Positions 29,386 through 39,332 of a DNA stretch of 62,337 bases are shown here, piece after piece. The stretch is from an uncultured Erwinia sp. (GTDB lineage: Bacteria > Pseudomonadota > Gammaproteobacteria > Enterobacterales > Enterobacteriaceae). The position numbers and the translations under genes were made by a program. Below the pieces are notes generated by a model, which was given only the letters and a program-made list of their open reading frames with translations, ran no database searches and was not told the DNA's origin. The stretch covers positions 1 to 62,337 of the forward strand of contig CALYQW010000019.1 in NCBI GenBank assembly GCA_945290265.1, written 5' to 3'. Numbering within the stretch: position 1 is the first letter of the stretch; each line of letters starts with the position of its first letter.

Positions 29386-30857
29386 ATGGCAGTATATTTA
29401 TCTGCCTGTTATCCAACAGGCAGCGAAACGCGCTGTGTTTCTCATTTCATCTCGTTCAGCGTCAGCGAGGACATGATTGTGTTTTGCTGTCTTATTCTGA
29501 TGATTACCAGTCTTATATGCAGAGAAAAGGCATTGCAACGGGAACCGAGCCCACCGTCCTGGCGCGGGAGAATACAGAGAAAATAAAGCCATCCCTGTCT
29601 GCGATGAAAATCGCCGTAGATAACTGGATGACGCCCTACAATAATGCCTTCTTTAAAGATGACGTACGGGAATTATTTGATTGTGCCCGGCAACGCGGAG
29701 CCATTGAATATCACCAGTCATCAGAACCTTATTGCGCCGGGTGTAATTTATGGGGCTATGAGGCATTTGGCCGCGGGCTATGTAACTATTGAGGCGTTGA
29801 TTCTGATGCCAGCCAGTGTGAAGGCTGTGCAAATGCCCCTGATGCAGAAAAAATGCAGAATTTTCACTGCAAGTAATGTCACCAGCCCCCGAAATTTACC
29901 CCGGTAAACCGTGCGTTCTTACACCTTGAGCGCTTCGCGCCATTGCTGCAAACATGGCATGCGCAATATGACAAACGCCTGCCGATGGCTTCCTGGCTGG
30001 GTACTGCTATCAACCAGCTTAAACCCTGGGGTGTTGCCCGCCCTGAAGAGGCAGAGATGGATCTGGAGGAAGACGGTAGCTGCCGCGTTCATACCTGGTT
30101 TATGGGAATGGCGGGCGATATTGCGGCTTTTCGCGAATATGCTGCACAACGCAACGATCCAGAGCTGTTCGAGCGTTTCTGGTGTTCCGGCGAAGGGGAA
30201 GTGATCCACTTCCCCGGGTTTGATTGCCTGTTCAGCCATGCCATTACTTACCCAGTGCTGCTTGAGCAGTGTGCCGCTATTGATGTGCGTCAGCGTCTTA
30301 TACCTGCCCAATTCCTTATGCTGGATGGCCTGAATCTCTCAACCAGCCGTAACCATGCTATCTGGGCGCGTGAACTGGTGGAGCAGGTGGGGAGCGACAG
30401 CGCCCGCCTGTACCTGGCCAGTGTTGCGCCTGAAGAGGAAGAGGGGAATTTCAGTCGGGATGCCTTCGCCTGCTGGCATAAAGATCTTTTTGTCGAGCTG
30501 ATACCACGTATCTTCCAGGCCGTCGAAGCGAAAAATATGAACTGGCGCTGGAGCCGCGAATTAACCGGGCCGGATGGCGAAATATTGGATGCATTAGGCC
30601 AGAAGTGGGTTGCTGCAGGCGATGCCAGCCACTTTTCAATGAAAGCACTGGCAGCAACGATCCTCGATGCCTTCGCATTGTGTCGCGTCAGGCTGGAGCA
30701 GGATAAGCCGATTGCGCATCTGGCTGCGTTTATTGCGGTGGCCGGGCAAGCGTTGATCCCGGACCTGAGCCATCACTTAATCACGCAGTTTCGTTTGCCA
30801 AAAAACGCCATCCTTTGCTGGCTGGTGGATGTCACGCTGGCTGATTACAACATTTAG
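29386..30857 (+). pseudogene. Methionyl-tRNA-synthetase-like protein, decayed
   Basis: One frame (29400s to 30857) reads almost through as a class I aminoacyl-tRNA-synthetase-like protein of the MetRS type. It shows LLSYSDDYQSYM after the presumed HIGH region, four zinc-knuckle CxxC pairs at 29733-29879, FPGFDCLFSHA, and a KMSKS equivalent LSTSR at 30335-30349 followed by NHAIWARELV. Two in-frame stops interrupt it: TGA at 29790-29792, exactly where the second Cys of a CxxC pair is expected, and TAA at 29874-29876 inside the fourth pair. The N-terminus (MAVYLSACYPTG from 29386) is in another frame, implying a frameshift near 29450. It is much smaller than cellular MetRS and lacks an obvious anticodon-binding end. 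Stand-alone MetRS-like proteins occur in some natural-product clusters; that role here is inference. Confidence 0.6.
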
Positions 30858-30868
30858 TGGGGGTGCCT

Positions 30869-32015
30869 GTGACCATCGGCTGCTAAGTTTGCGTCATTGG
30901 GGGCGGGGTGGCAGGGGCGACCCTGGCCGCCGCCCTGTGCGAGCGTAATGTTGAAACGGTATTGCTGGAGGCCGGAACGGTTGCAGGTCAGGGCGCGTCG
31001 GCATTCTCGGGTGGACTGGTGCGTTGCTATGATCCCGATCCTGTCATTATGGCCTTAGCCTCACATGCGCTGAAGGTACAGAAAACGCACATTTTGGTGA
31101 CGTTTTTAGCCGCGCAATCCGGCGCACGGGCATGTTGTATCGTGATGCGCCCGTTATGGCCGGGCGGGTTGGCCACCCGCTGGCGAGCTACAGCCACGCT
31201 GAATATCCCCTGCAGTTGCTGACAGCCGGGGAAGTGGACGCAATGTCCCTGTCCGTCGCACGTCGCAGCGATCGGGTCAATGTGTATGAACCTTACGCCG
31301 GGATCGGGGATGTGAGAATGGCGACGCGACTGATGGCTAACCTTGTTATGCACCAGGGATTGCTGCTGGAACATACCCGGGTAGCGGCAATTGAGATGGA
31401 TAAGCGCGGTGAATGCCGGATACATACCGAAAATTTTAACTTTACCAGTCGCGTGGTGGTGATTGCGGCAGGCGCATGGGCCATCAGTGGTCTCCGCAGC
31501 TGACGGAGGTCAGGACAATCCCCCTTGCCCGGCTGTATGGTGCCGACCTGCCGCATATTCCGGTGATTGATGCCCCGGCAGTGGCCTGTGCGATCCCCTC
31601 GGGCAGGGATGTGGTGCAGGTTGGCTGTCAACCGCGCTCACAGGCTGCGCATATTGATAAATTATCGCCGCCAAATCAGGAGCATAAGCAGGATGTGCTG
31701 AGACGCTTGCAGGAAATTACCGGGGGCCGCAGTGAGGCTCAGGTTCTGGATGTGCTGGCAGGCTATGACAGTTACAGTCGGGATGGGCTGCCCATTCTGG
31801 GTTTTTCCCCGAACGGCGGCGGCTGTTATCTGGCCACAGGCCTGAATGGTATTGGATTTAAACTTGCCCCTGCGCTGGCTGATATTGCGTCAGGGGAGAT
31901 ATGCCGCTTTTTGCAGCGTAAACGCAAGGCGCAACACAATATCTGGAGTGAACTGTCCCCGGAACGTGAAGGTCCGCTCCCGGCGTTATCAAGGCTGACT
32001 CAGGTGGATCGCTGA
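30869..32015 (+). pseudogene. FAD-dependent amino-acid-oxidase-like protein, decayed
   Basis: The sequence encodes a DAO-family (glycine/D-amino acid oxidase type) flavoprotein in three frames. The Rossmann motif VIGGGVAGATLAAAL begins at about 30887, right after an in-frame TAA (30884-30886) that separates it from the GTG start. A frameshift in GAAAACG near 31081 moves the reading frame (ENAHFGDVFSRAIRRTGM continues), and a second near 31475 restores WSPQLTEVRTIPLARLYG. The C-terminal YLATGLNGIGFKLAPALADI is typical of the family. It directly follows the MetRS-like remnant and its stop overlaps the next ATG, showing these genes were once one operon. Confidence 0.65.
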
Positions 32016-32480
32016 TGAAAAAGTTGGAAGTCGGCATCAGTGCGCTGTTTGAACCGCAGGTAACGCGTCATGCAAGGACCTTTATGCGCGCACTTGCCGT
32101 GGCCCGCAGTCATTTCCCCGGATTATCGCAGGTTAAGTTTATCTTTCGCGATGACGGGGCTTCTCAGGAAACGGCACTGGCGGTGGTGCGCTATTTTATC
32201 CAACAGGGCGTTGATCTGGTGGTGGGACATTTTTCATCGGATGCGGCATTAAGCGCAGCACAGTATTACCGGCAGGCGGGGATCCCTTTACTCACGCCAG
32301 CCGCGACCATGGACCGAACAGCCTGAAGGACTGCGCCATATCCGGGCTGTCCCTGAGCAGTACGACCTGCAAATAGTTGATTTACTTTTTGCCAGCGCGG
32401 CGAAGCAATCGGGATTAATGCTAAGAGGGGCAGGTAAGCACGGGAAGACTCGCAATCCACAGAGACTCCCTGTAGGCTGA
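32015..32480 (+). pseudogene. ABC-type amino-acid-binding-like protein, truncated
   Basis: The start ATG overlaps the TGA stop of the flavoprotein. The first 100 residues resemble the periplasmic leucine-binding-protein fold (VRYFIQQGVDLVVGHFSSDA, QAGIPLLTPAATMD) but no signal peptide is evident. The frame stops at 32326; in the +1 frame sequence continues as TEQPEGLRHIRAVPEQYDLQ up to a stop at 32478-32480. A family member would be about 350 residues, so most of the gene is lost. Confidence 0.5.
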
Positions 32481-32552
32481 GCCGGTTAGCGCACTGAGGA
32501 CACTATCGCCTTAGTTAACCAATTGTGGTCGTGTTTATCCGGGAAGAGTGAT

Positions 32553-33005
32553 ATGAAAAAGTGGTTGCCAGGGCTGACAGCGTTGCTGATGACTTTTCAG
32601 GTGGCAGCGTCTGAGCATCGAGCCGATCCTCAGAGCATCAGTCAGACATTTTATAACTGGTATCTGGCTGCGCTGGTAAAAGATGAAAGCCCGATTGATG
32701 AGCACGATCCGCGTCTGAATCAGTACGTCACACAGCGTCTGTTGCAGAAGATTAATCTGCTGATCAAAAGCCCCGATGGCATGGATGACGACTATTTCCT
32801 GCAGGATCAGGATTACAATGACAGCTGGGTCAATCATATCAGCGTCAGCCGCTTTACTCAGGCAGGTAACCGGGCAACAGGTGAAGTGGTGCTGGGCAAC
32901 GACCCCCGCGACAGCCAGCATCTGCTGGTGACGCTGTTACGTGAGGCTGATGGCTGGAAAATTGACGAGATTGAACCTGAGTCGCCTCCCGACGATGCCC
33001 CCTGA
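32553..33005 (+). CDS. DUF3828-type exported protein
   Basis: The 150-aa protein has a clear signal peptide (MKKWLPGLTALLMTFQVAAS) and a mature domain of the DUF3828/YbjP-like type: SISQTFYNWYLAALVKDESP at the start and VTLLREADGWKIDEIEPE at the end. It is predicted to be periplasmic; its function is unknown. The ATG at 32553 has GGGAAGAG upstream. It is the first intact gene after the decayed cluster and converges with soxS. Confidence 0.75.
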   Translation: MKKWLPGLTALLMTFQVAASEHRADPQSISQTFYNWYLAALVKDESPIDEHDPRLNQYVTQRLLQKINLLIKSPDGMDDDYFLQDQDYNDSWVNHISVSRFTQAGNRATGEVVLGNDPRDSQHLLVTLLREADGWKIDEIEPESPPDDAP

Positions 33006-33033
33006 CGCCGGTTCCCGGCTGAGTGCCGCCCGC

Positions 33034-33414
33034 TTACTGCACTGCATATTCATTACAGTCAAAACACCAGTGGTTGCGCTGCAACACCTGACGCCGCATC
33101 GCGTGGCGGTAGGCGGTGGGCGTCTGGTCAAACTGACGGCGAAATACGCGTGAAAATGTCTGTTGCGAGTCATAACCATACTGCAGGGCGATATCGAACA
33201 CCGGGCGCTGCGTCTGGCACAAGGTTTCCGCGGCACGGGTCAGACGACGCTGGCGAATATAGTCACCCAGCGTCTGCCGGGTAACGGCACGGAACATGCG
33301 CTGCAGATGCCATTTTGAGTAACCCGATTTGGCCGCCACTTCTTCAATCGACAATGTTTTATCAAGATTATCTTCGATCCAGTCTGTCAGTGTGCGAATG
33401 ATTTCATCATGCAT
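33034..33414 (-). CDS. soxS: Superoxide/redox stress activator SoxS
   Basis: The 126-aa AraC/XylS-family activator of the superoxide regulon has two helix-turn-helix motifs (IEEVAAKSGYSKWHLQRMF and IALQYGYDSQQTFSRVFRRQF). E. coli SoxS is 107 aa and ends at RHRL; this protein continues for about 19 residues (QVLQRNHWCFDCNEYAVQ) with two cysteines. I chose the ATG at 33414 with GGGAG eight bases upstream; a longer frame to 33507 would cross its own promoter. Confidence 0.92.
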   Translation of the reverse strand: MHDEIIRTLTDWIEDNLDKTLSIEEVAAKSGYSKWHLQRMFRAVTRQTLGDYIRQRRLTRAAETLCQTQRPVFDIALQYGYDSQQTFSRVFRRQFDQTPTAYRHAMRRQVLQRNHWCFDCNEYAVQ

Positions 33415-33492
33415 TCCCTGTTCTCCCAGCTGTTTAGTGTGGCCGTCAAGCGTGACAGTAACCTGTTTACCTGGCGGTGCTAATGGCGGCAA

Positions 33493-33523
33493 AGTATAAT
33501 TCCTCAAGTTAACTTGAGGTAAA
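33493..33523 (-). promoter_or_regulatory. soxS promoter with SoxR operator
   Basis: The perfect 18-bp palindrome CCTCAAGTTAACTTGAGG (33502-33519) is identical to the E. coli SoxR site. On the minus strand it lies between a -35 TTTACC (33523-33518) and a -10 TATACT (33498-33493) separated by 19 bp, the long spacer that oxidised SoxR untwists. It also overlaps the start region of soxR. Confidence 0.95.
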
Positions 33524-33530
33524 GCGTTAA

Positions 33531-34004
33531 ATGAAAAAAATTCGCAATCCGCTTAATAAGCGGGAACTGACCCCCGGTGATGTCGCCCGCCGTTGTGGTG
33601 TGGCGGTATCTGCGCTGCATTTCTATGAAAGTAAAGGATTAATCAGCAGCTTCCGTAACGCCGGCAATCAGCGCCGCTACCATCGCGACGTGCTGCGCCG
33701 GGTGGCGGTGATTAAAATTGCCCAGCGCATCGGCATTCCGCTGGCGACCATTGGCGACAACCTGGCGCAGTACCCGCCGCACCAGCGCATGTCGGTAAAA
33801 GAGTGGGCGGTTTTATCACAGCAGTGGCGTGATGAGCTGGACAGCCGTATCGAAACGCTGATCCATCTGCGCGACGATTTAAATGGCTGCATCGGCTGTG
33901 GCTGTCTGTCGATGGAAGACTGCCCGCTGCGCAACCCGAATGACCGTCTGAGTACCCAGGGCACCGGCGCGATCCTGCTGGATGGTAAAAATGACGCCCC
34001 CTGA
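33531..34004 (+). CDS. soxR: Redox-sensing transcriptional activator SoxR
   Basis: The 157-aa MerR-family sensor activates soxS when its [2Fe-2S] cluster is oxidised. The N-terminal winged helix is [21 protein letters not shown]. The cluster cysteines lie in [12 protein letters not shown] (C-x2-C-x-C-x5-C) near residue 120. It is divergent from soxS over the shared operator. The start at 33531 lacks a strong ribosome site, so a slightly different start is possible. Confidence 0.97.
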   Translation: MKKIRNPLNKRELTPGDVARRCGVAVSALHFYESKGLISSFRNAGNQRRYHRDVLRRVAVIKIAQRIGIPLATIGDNLAQYPPHQRMSVKEWAVLSQQWRDELDSRIETLIHLRDDLNGCIGCGCLSMEDCPLRNPNDRLSTQGTGAILLDGKNDAP

Positions 34005-34321
34005 GCCGGGGCAATGCCGCGTGCGGTTATCCTGCCACTGCGTTGCGGATAAATTAAAGCTGAACAGGTGTTGAAAATGCCCCATTAAACCCGGGATAAT
34101 CGTTTGCTTTTACAGATCTGCGTAAAACGGTCACCTATCTGTACGCGTGGGTTTGCCGGGAACGGTAAAGACGCCCGGGCACTGAATTTTGCCGCCATCC
34201 GGTTTTTACCGTCGTTAATGTTGGTGTGCCGTGAAGGCTGACCCAGGGATGCAAAATCAGTCTCTGCCACGCGGTTGCCGTGTTACTCAGCCATAATTTA
34301 TAAAAATATCAGAGGATTACT
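34005..34321. other. soxR-ghxP intergenic region, nothing assigned
   Basis: 317 bases without a credible gene. It presumably carries the ghxP promoter; no recognised riboswitch or repeat was seen. Confidence 0.4.
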
Positions 34322-35680
34322 ATGTCAATGCCGTCAGGCTCGTCGCAACCTACCACCGGCAGGCTGGATGCCTGGTTCAGCATCTCTGCCAGAGGCAGCA
34401 GCGTTCGCCAGGAAATTTTAGCCGGGCTGACCACCTTCCTGGCGATGGTGTACTCGGTGATTGTGGTGCCATCCATGCTGGGTAAAGCGGGTTTTCCACC
34501 GGCGGCGGTGTTTGTGGCGACCTGTCTGGTGGCCGGGTTTGGTTCTTTGCTGATTGGGCTGTGGGCCAATCTGCCGATGGCGATTGGTTGTGCCATCTCG
34601 CTGACGGCGTTTACGGCGTTCAGTCTGGTGCTGGGGCAGCATATCAGCGTACCGGTGGCGCTGGGGGCGGTGTTCCTGATGGGGATCCTGTTTACCCTGA
34701 TCTCCGCCACCGGCATTCGTAGCTGGATCCTGCGTAATCTGCCGATGGGCGTGGCGCACGGCACCGGGGTGGGGATTGGTCTGTTTCTGCTGCTGATTGC
34801 GGCAGATGGCGCGGGGCTGGTGGTGAAGAACCCGGCTCCTGGCTTGCCGGTGGCGCTGGGGCACTTTACCGCTTTCCCGGTGATGATGACGTTGCTGGGG
34901 CTGGCGGCGATATTTGGCCTGGAAAAACGGCGCGTACCGGGGGGGATCCTGCTGACGATTATTACCCTGTCGGTGATCGGGCTGATTTTTGATCCGGCGG
35001 TAAAATATCATGGACTGTTCGCCATGCCGAGCCTGAATGACGGGCAGGGGAAATCGCTGATGTTCAGCCTGGATATTGTTGGCGCACTGCAACCGGCAGT
35101 ACTGCCCAGCGTGCTGGCGCTGGTGATGACGGCGGTATTTGATGCCACCGGCACCATCCGCGCGGTGGCCGGGCAGGGTAATCTGCTGGATAAAAATAAC
35201 CAGATTATTAACGGCGGCAAGGCGCTAACCAGTGACTCCATCAGCAGCATTTTTTCCGGGCTGGTGGGGGCTTCACCGGCGGCGGTGTATATCGAATCTG
35301 CAGCCGGCACGGCGGCGGGCGGTAAAACCGGTCTGACGGCAATTGTGGTTGGCGTATTGTTCCTGCTGATCCTGTTCCTGTCGCCGCTAGCTTATCTGGT
35401 ACCGGGATACGCCACGGCACCGGCGCTGATGTATGTCGGTTTGCTGATGCTGAGTAACGTGGCAAAAATCAATCTGGAAGACTTTGTTGATGCCATGTCG
35501 GGTCTGCTGACGGCGGTATTTATTGTGCTGACCTGTAATATCGTCACCGGTATTATGCTGGGCTTCGGTACGCTGGTGATTGGTCGCCTGTTTGCCGGCG
35601 AGTGGCGTAAGCTGAACATTGGCACGGTGATTATTGCCGTCGCGCTGGTGGCCTTTTACGCCACCGGCTGGGCAATTTAA
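34322..35680 (+). CDS. ghxP: Guanine/hypoxanthine permease GhxP
   Basis: The 452-aa NCS2-family purine permease of the inner membrane imports hypoxanthine and guanine with protons. It has about 13-14 membrane segments and is very close to E. coli GhxP (YjcD, 449 aa). Signature blocks are [19 protein letters not shown] around residue 280 and [22 protein letters not shown] near residue 320. AGAGGATT precedes the ATG. Same position relative to soxR as in E. coli. Confidence 0.95.
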   Translation: MSMPSGSSQPTTGRLDAWFSISARGSSVRQEILAGLTTFLAMVYSVIVVPSMLGKAGFPPAAVFVATCLVAGFGSLLIGLWANLPMAIGCAISLTAFTAFSLVLGQHISVPVALGAVFLMGILFTLISATGIRSWILRNLPMGVAHGTGVGIGLFLLLIAADGAGLVVKNPAPGLPVALGHFTAFPVMMTLLGLAAIFGLEKRRVPGGILLTIITLSVIGLIFDPAVKYHGLFAMPSLNDGQGKSLMFSLDIVGALQPAVLPSVLALVMTAVFDATGTIRAVAGQGNLLDKNNQIINGGKALTSDSISSIFSGLVGASPAAVYIESAAGTAAGGKTGLTAIVVGVLFLLILFLSPLAYLVPGYATAPALMYVGLLMLSNVAKINLEDFVDAMSGLLTAVFIVLTCNIVTGIMLGFGTLVIGRLFAGEWRKLNIGTVIIAVALVAFYATGWAI

Positions 35681-36163
35681 CGTCTGGCCCACCAGGCTAT
35701 TTTATTCGTCATTTTGAACCTGGGCAGTGCCCGGAATCCTCACGTGCTACGTGTACGCTGTGGTTCCTGTGCGCTGTCCGTGTTTAAACAATAACGCCTG
35801 ATGGGTCAGACTCAGCCTCAGTGTTATCAGGTGGGTTTATAAGACATTTTTAACCCGGGCAGAGCCTGGTTTGCATGGTTTTGCTGTTCAGGCTTTGGCC
35901 TTGCCTTTACTCCTTTGATATGGTCTGTAAAAAGCTGGCTGCATAGCCAACAAAACCACCGAACCCCAGCCCCGTGCAGCGAAGTACCCAGCGCAGCGCC
36001 CCGGTTCAAACCTGTAATAAACGCGCAAATCGTTAAATGTGTACTTTTCGCACATCAGGATTTTAAAAAAACTAACGTTTTTGTTTTACTATTGACCCTG
36101 GGCATACCTGTCGTCATGCCCGTATTTGTGTTGAACTTCACAGGAAGATGTATTAAGGAAAGC
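35681..36163. other. ghxP-yjcE intergenic region
   Basis: 483 bases between two genes in the same direction. It includes degenerate short palindromes (CACGTGCTACGTG near 35745) and an inverted repeat ATGTG/CACAT near 36040. A -10 like TACTAT near 36089 may serve yjcE. The open frame running into yjcE from 35915 is not conserved. No gene identified. Confidence 0.4.
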
Positions 36164-37813
36164 ATGGAAATCTTCTTTACCATTCTCATTTTGACCCTGG
36201 CCGTGTCGCTATCCGGTGTGGCCGCTCGTATCATCCCGTTTCAAATCCCTCTGCCGCTGGTGCAAATTGGGATGGGCGCACTGCTGGCCTGGCCGACTTT
36301 TGGACTGCACGTTGATTTTGACCCGAATCTGTTTCTGGTGCTGTTTATCCCGCCACTGCTGTTTGCCGACGGCTGGAAAACCCCAACCAGCGAATTTCTG
36401 CACCACGGGCGCGAGATAATCGGTCTGGCGCTGGTGTTGGTATTGATCACTGTGGTGGGTATTGGCTATATGATTTACTGGCTGGTGCCAGGGATCCCGC
36501 TGATACCGGCGTTTGCACTGGCAGCAGTACTGTCACCGACCGATGCGGTGGCGCTTTCCGGCATTGTCGGTGAGGGACGTATCTCGAAGAAAATCATGAC
36601 CATTTTGCAGGGCGAGGCGCTGATGAACGATGCGTCAGGTCTGGTATCACTGAAGTTTGCTATCGCTGTAGCAATGGGCACCATGGTATTTACCGTCACC
36701 GGTGCCTCGCTGGAGTTTCTGAAAGTGGCGCTGGGCGGCCTGCTGGCGGGGATTATCATCTGCTGGCTGTACGGTAAATCTTTACGCCTGTTTAGCCGCT
36801 GGAGTGGTGATGATCCGGCAACGCAAACCGTGCTGTTACTGCTGCTGCCATTCGCGTCCTATCTGATTGCAGAACATATCGGCGTTTCCGGCATTCTGGC
36901 CGCCGTGGCGGCGGGGATGACCATCTCCCGTTCCGGTATTATTCGTCAGGCGCCGCTGGCAATGCGTCTGCGCGCCAACAGTGTCTGGCAAATGCTGGAA
37001 TTTGTGTTTAACGGCATGGTGTTCCTGATGCTTGGCCTGCAGCTGCCGGAAATCCTCGAAGTGTCGCTACGCGCGGCGGAAGCCGATCCGAATGTGGAAC
37101 TCTGGGTGCTGTTTGTCTCCATTGCTACTATCTATTTTGCTCTGATGCTGGTGCGCTTTGGCTGGCTGTGGTCGATGCGGGCCATCAGCCGTCGCGCGCT
37201 GAAGAAGCGGCCGATGGAGTTCTCAACCTACTCCACGCGTGAGCTGCTGATTGCCACCTTCGCCGGGGTGCGCGGGGCGATTACCCTGGCCGGTGTGCTG
37301 TCGATCCCCCTGATGCTGGCCAACGGCAATGACTTCCCGGCGCGTTATGAACTGGTCTTCCTCGCCACCGGAGTTATCCTGTTCTCGCTGCTGGTGGGGG
37401 TGGTGGTACTGCCACTGCTGCTGCACGGTACGGAGGGCGTTGATAAAACGGTTCACCGGCGTGAAGTGCAGACGGCGCGGGCGGTGATGGCGAGTTCCGC
37501 TATCGAAAGCCTGTACAAAATGGAAGAACGCCTGAATGATGACAGCGAAGAGAATATTGACCCGGATCTGCTGAAAGAGGTGAGCTCGCGGGTGATTGGT
37601 AACCTGCGGCGACGCGTTGAAGGCAAAGACGATCTGGAACGTTCCCAGTATGCTGAAAATCTTGAGCGGCGTTTCCGTCTGAGCGCGCTGCGCGCGGAAC
37701 GTGCCGAGCTTTATCACCTGCGCGCCACGCAGCAGATTAGTAATGAAACCATGGTCAGGCTGCAGCACGATCTGGATTTGCTGGAAACCCTGCTGAGCGA
37801 AAAAGAAGAATAG
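36164..37813 (+). CDS. yjcE: Na+/H+ antiporter YjcE (CPA1 family)
   Basis: The 549-aa protein is identical in length to E. coli YjcE. The N-terminal 400 residues form about 12 membrane helices with the CPA1 motifs FIPPLLFADGW, LSPTDAVALSGIVGEG and EALMNDASGLVSLKFA (ion-binding ND). A C-terminal cytosolic helical region holds a charged, coiled-coil-like tail. The ATG at 36164 has AAGGA at good distance; longer frames upstream are not family-like. Substrate assignment follows the family. Confidence 0.94.
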   Translation: MEIFFTILILTLAVSLSGVAARIIPFQIPLPLVQIGMGALLAWPTFGLHVDFDPNLFLVLFIPPLLFADGWKTPTSEFLHHGREIIGLALVLVLITVVGIGYMIYWLVPGIPLIPAFALAAVLSPTDAVALSGIVGEGRISKKIMTILQGEALMNDASGLVSLKFAIAVAMGTMVFTVTGASLEFLKVALGGLLAGIIICWLYGKSLRLFSRWSGDDPATQTVLLLLLPFASYLIAEHIGVSGILAAVAAGMTISRSGIIRQAPLAMRLRANSVWQMLEFVFNGMVFLMLGLQLPEILEVSLRAAEADPNVELWVLFVSIATIYFALMLVRFGWLWSMRAISRRALKKRPMEFSTYSTRELLIATFAGVRGAITLAGVLSIPLMLANGNDFPARYELVFLATGVILFSLLVGVVVLPLLLHGTEGVDKTVHRREVQTARAVMASSAIESLYKMEERLNDDSEENIDPDLLKEVSSRVIGNLRRRVEGKDDLERSQYAENLERRFRLSALRAERAELYHLRATQQISNETMVRLQHDLDLLETLLSEKEE

Positions 37814-37883
37814 CGCCGCCAGAACGGTAGTGCACAACAGCGGGGCGCAACCGAAAGGCAGCGCCCCGTTTTTTATGCGCGGG

Positions 37884-38786
37884 TCACAAGGAAAGACGCG
37901 GCGCGTTACCCGGCCAGAACTCACGGCAGCAGGCAATCCATGCCCGGGCACTGCGTGAAAGATAGTTGCCTTCACGCCAGATCAGCCCCAGCTCCCAGAC
38001 CACATCTGACCGTAATGGCAGCCACAGCAGATGGCGCTTATCCAGACGCTGACAGACCGGCTCCGGTAAAATGGCCACGCCCATACCGGCCTGTACCATC
38101 GCCGCCAGAAAATCCCACTGCCCGCTGCGCACCGCAATCTGTGGCGTAAAGTCGTTGTCGTGAAACGCCTGCATCAGCTGGCGATTAAGGGAAAACTCCT
38201 CGTTATAAATCAGGATCGGCTGCCCGGCCAGATCGGCAATCGACAGCTGCGTATGCTGTAGCCAGCTCTCCGTGCGTGGAACCAGTACGCACAGCGGGTG
38301 GCTCATCAGTGACAGGGAGTGCAGTGGCTGCGCATCGGCCACCGGCAGGGCGGTCAGCGCAATATCCAGCCGACCCGACAGCACCGCCTGCTGCATGGTC
38401 AGGCCGCCGAACTCGGCAATTTTCAGCCCCACCCCCGGATAACGCTGGCGAAACGCCGAAATAGAATCGGCGATCTGCATTCCAACCATCGGGGGGATGC
38501 CCAGCCGTAGCTCACCGGTTTTCAGCTGATGAATATCGTCAATTTCCGTCTGCAACTGAGAGAACTCCTGCAGAATGGTTAGTCCGCGCTGATAAACCAC
38601 CTGCCCGGTATCGGTCAGGTGCAGCTTACGCCCTTCACGGATCAGCAGGCTACATCCCACCTCATTTTCCAGCTGGCGCAACATTTTACTGATGGTCGGT
38701 TGCGTAACGTAAAGCTGTTCTGCGGCGCGGGTAAAGCTCTGCTGACGCACCACTTCAACGAAGTAACGCAGGGCGCGAACGTCCAT
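37884..38786 (-). CDS. LysR-family regulator next to cidAB
   Basis: The 300-aa regulator has an N-terminal winged helix (FTRAAEQLYVTQPTISKMLRQLE) and a C-terminal effector-binding domain. It is divergent from a CidA/CidB pair, the arrangement of CidR-type regulators that control murein-hydrolase export genes in response to weak acids in other bacteria; control here is inferred from position. Confidence 0.88.
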   Translation of the reverse strand: MDVRALRYFVEVVRQQSFTRAAEQLYVTQPTISKMLRQLENEVGCSLLIREGRKLHLTDTGQVVYQRGLTILQEFSQLQTEIDDIHQLKTGELRLGIPPMVGMQIADSISAFRQRYPGVGLKIAEFGGLTMQQAVLSGRLDIALTALPVADAQPLHSLSLMSHPLCVLVPRTESWLQHTQLSIADLAGQPILIYNEEFSLNRQLMQAFHDNDFTPQIAVRSGQWDFLAAMVQAGMGVAILPEPVCQRLDKRHLLWLPLRSDVVWELGLIWREGNYLSRSARAWIACCREFWPGNAPRLSL

Positions 38787-38894
38787 AAGTATTCCTTTCC
38801 GGCATAGTTTGAATAATATTAAGTCATTTTTTTCACCCCCGGATACCGCTTTATACTGGTTGACATCAATCTCAGGCGGGTTAAGGCAGAAAGC

Positions 38895-39332
38895 ATGTTT
38901 TTGGCAATGCGGTCATCCCGGTTATCCGGTTCCGGCTGGTGGCGCTGGCTTCAGGTGCCGCTGCAGGTCACCCTGTATATCGGACTGTTTTTACTGGCAA
39001 AGATGCTGGTCAGTTACCTGCATCTGCCGCTGCCGGCCAATATCGTGGGTATGCTGCTGCTGCTGGCGTTAATTATGTTGCGGGTGATGCCGCTCGCCTG
39101 GGTCAAAGCCGGGGCAAACTGGCTGCTGGCCGAGATGCTGCTGTTTTTTGTTCCGGCGGTGGTAGCGGTGATTAACTATGCTGACCTGCTGCGGGTGGAG
39201 GGCTGGCGGATTATGCTGGTGATTATGCTCAGCACGCTGCTGGTGCTGGCGGCGACCGGTCTGGTGGTCGAACGGGTTTATCGTTATGAAATGCGCCGCG
39301 CGGCGCGCAGGAATGGCGGCAACGATGCGTGA
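38895..39332 (+). CDS. CidA/LrgA family holin-like membrane protein
   Basis: The 145-aa protein has four membrane helices and the family core LPLPANIVGMLLLLALIM and NWLLAEMLLFFVPAVVAVINY. CidA/LrgA proteins are holin-like or small-metabolite transporters that work with CidB/LrgB. The ATG follows AAGGCAG. Its stop overlaps the next gene by 8 bases, so the two are coupled. Confidence 0.88.
   Translation: MFLAMRSSRLSGSGWWRWLQVPLQVTLYIGLFLLAKMLVSYLHLPLPANIVGMLLLLALIMLRVMPLAWVKAGANWLLAEMLLFFVPAVVAVINYADLLRVEGWRIMLVIMLSTLLVLAATGLVVERVYRYEMRRAARRNGGNDA

Noticed and set aside
29790-29792. TGA at a Cys position as a selenocysteine codon
   Set aside because: A second stop (TAA) and a probable frameshift lie in the same gene, the neighbouring genes are also broken, and I see no clear bSECIS hairpin immediately after the TGA.
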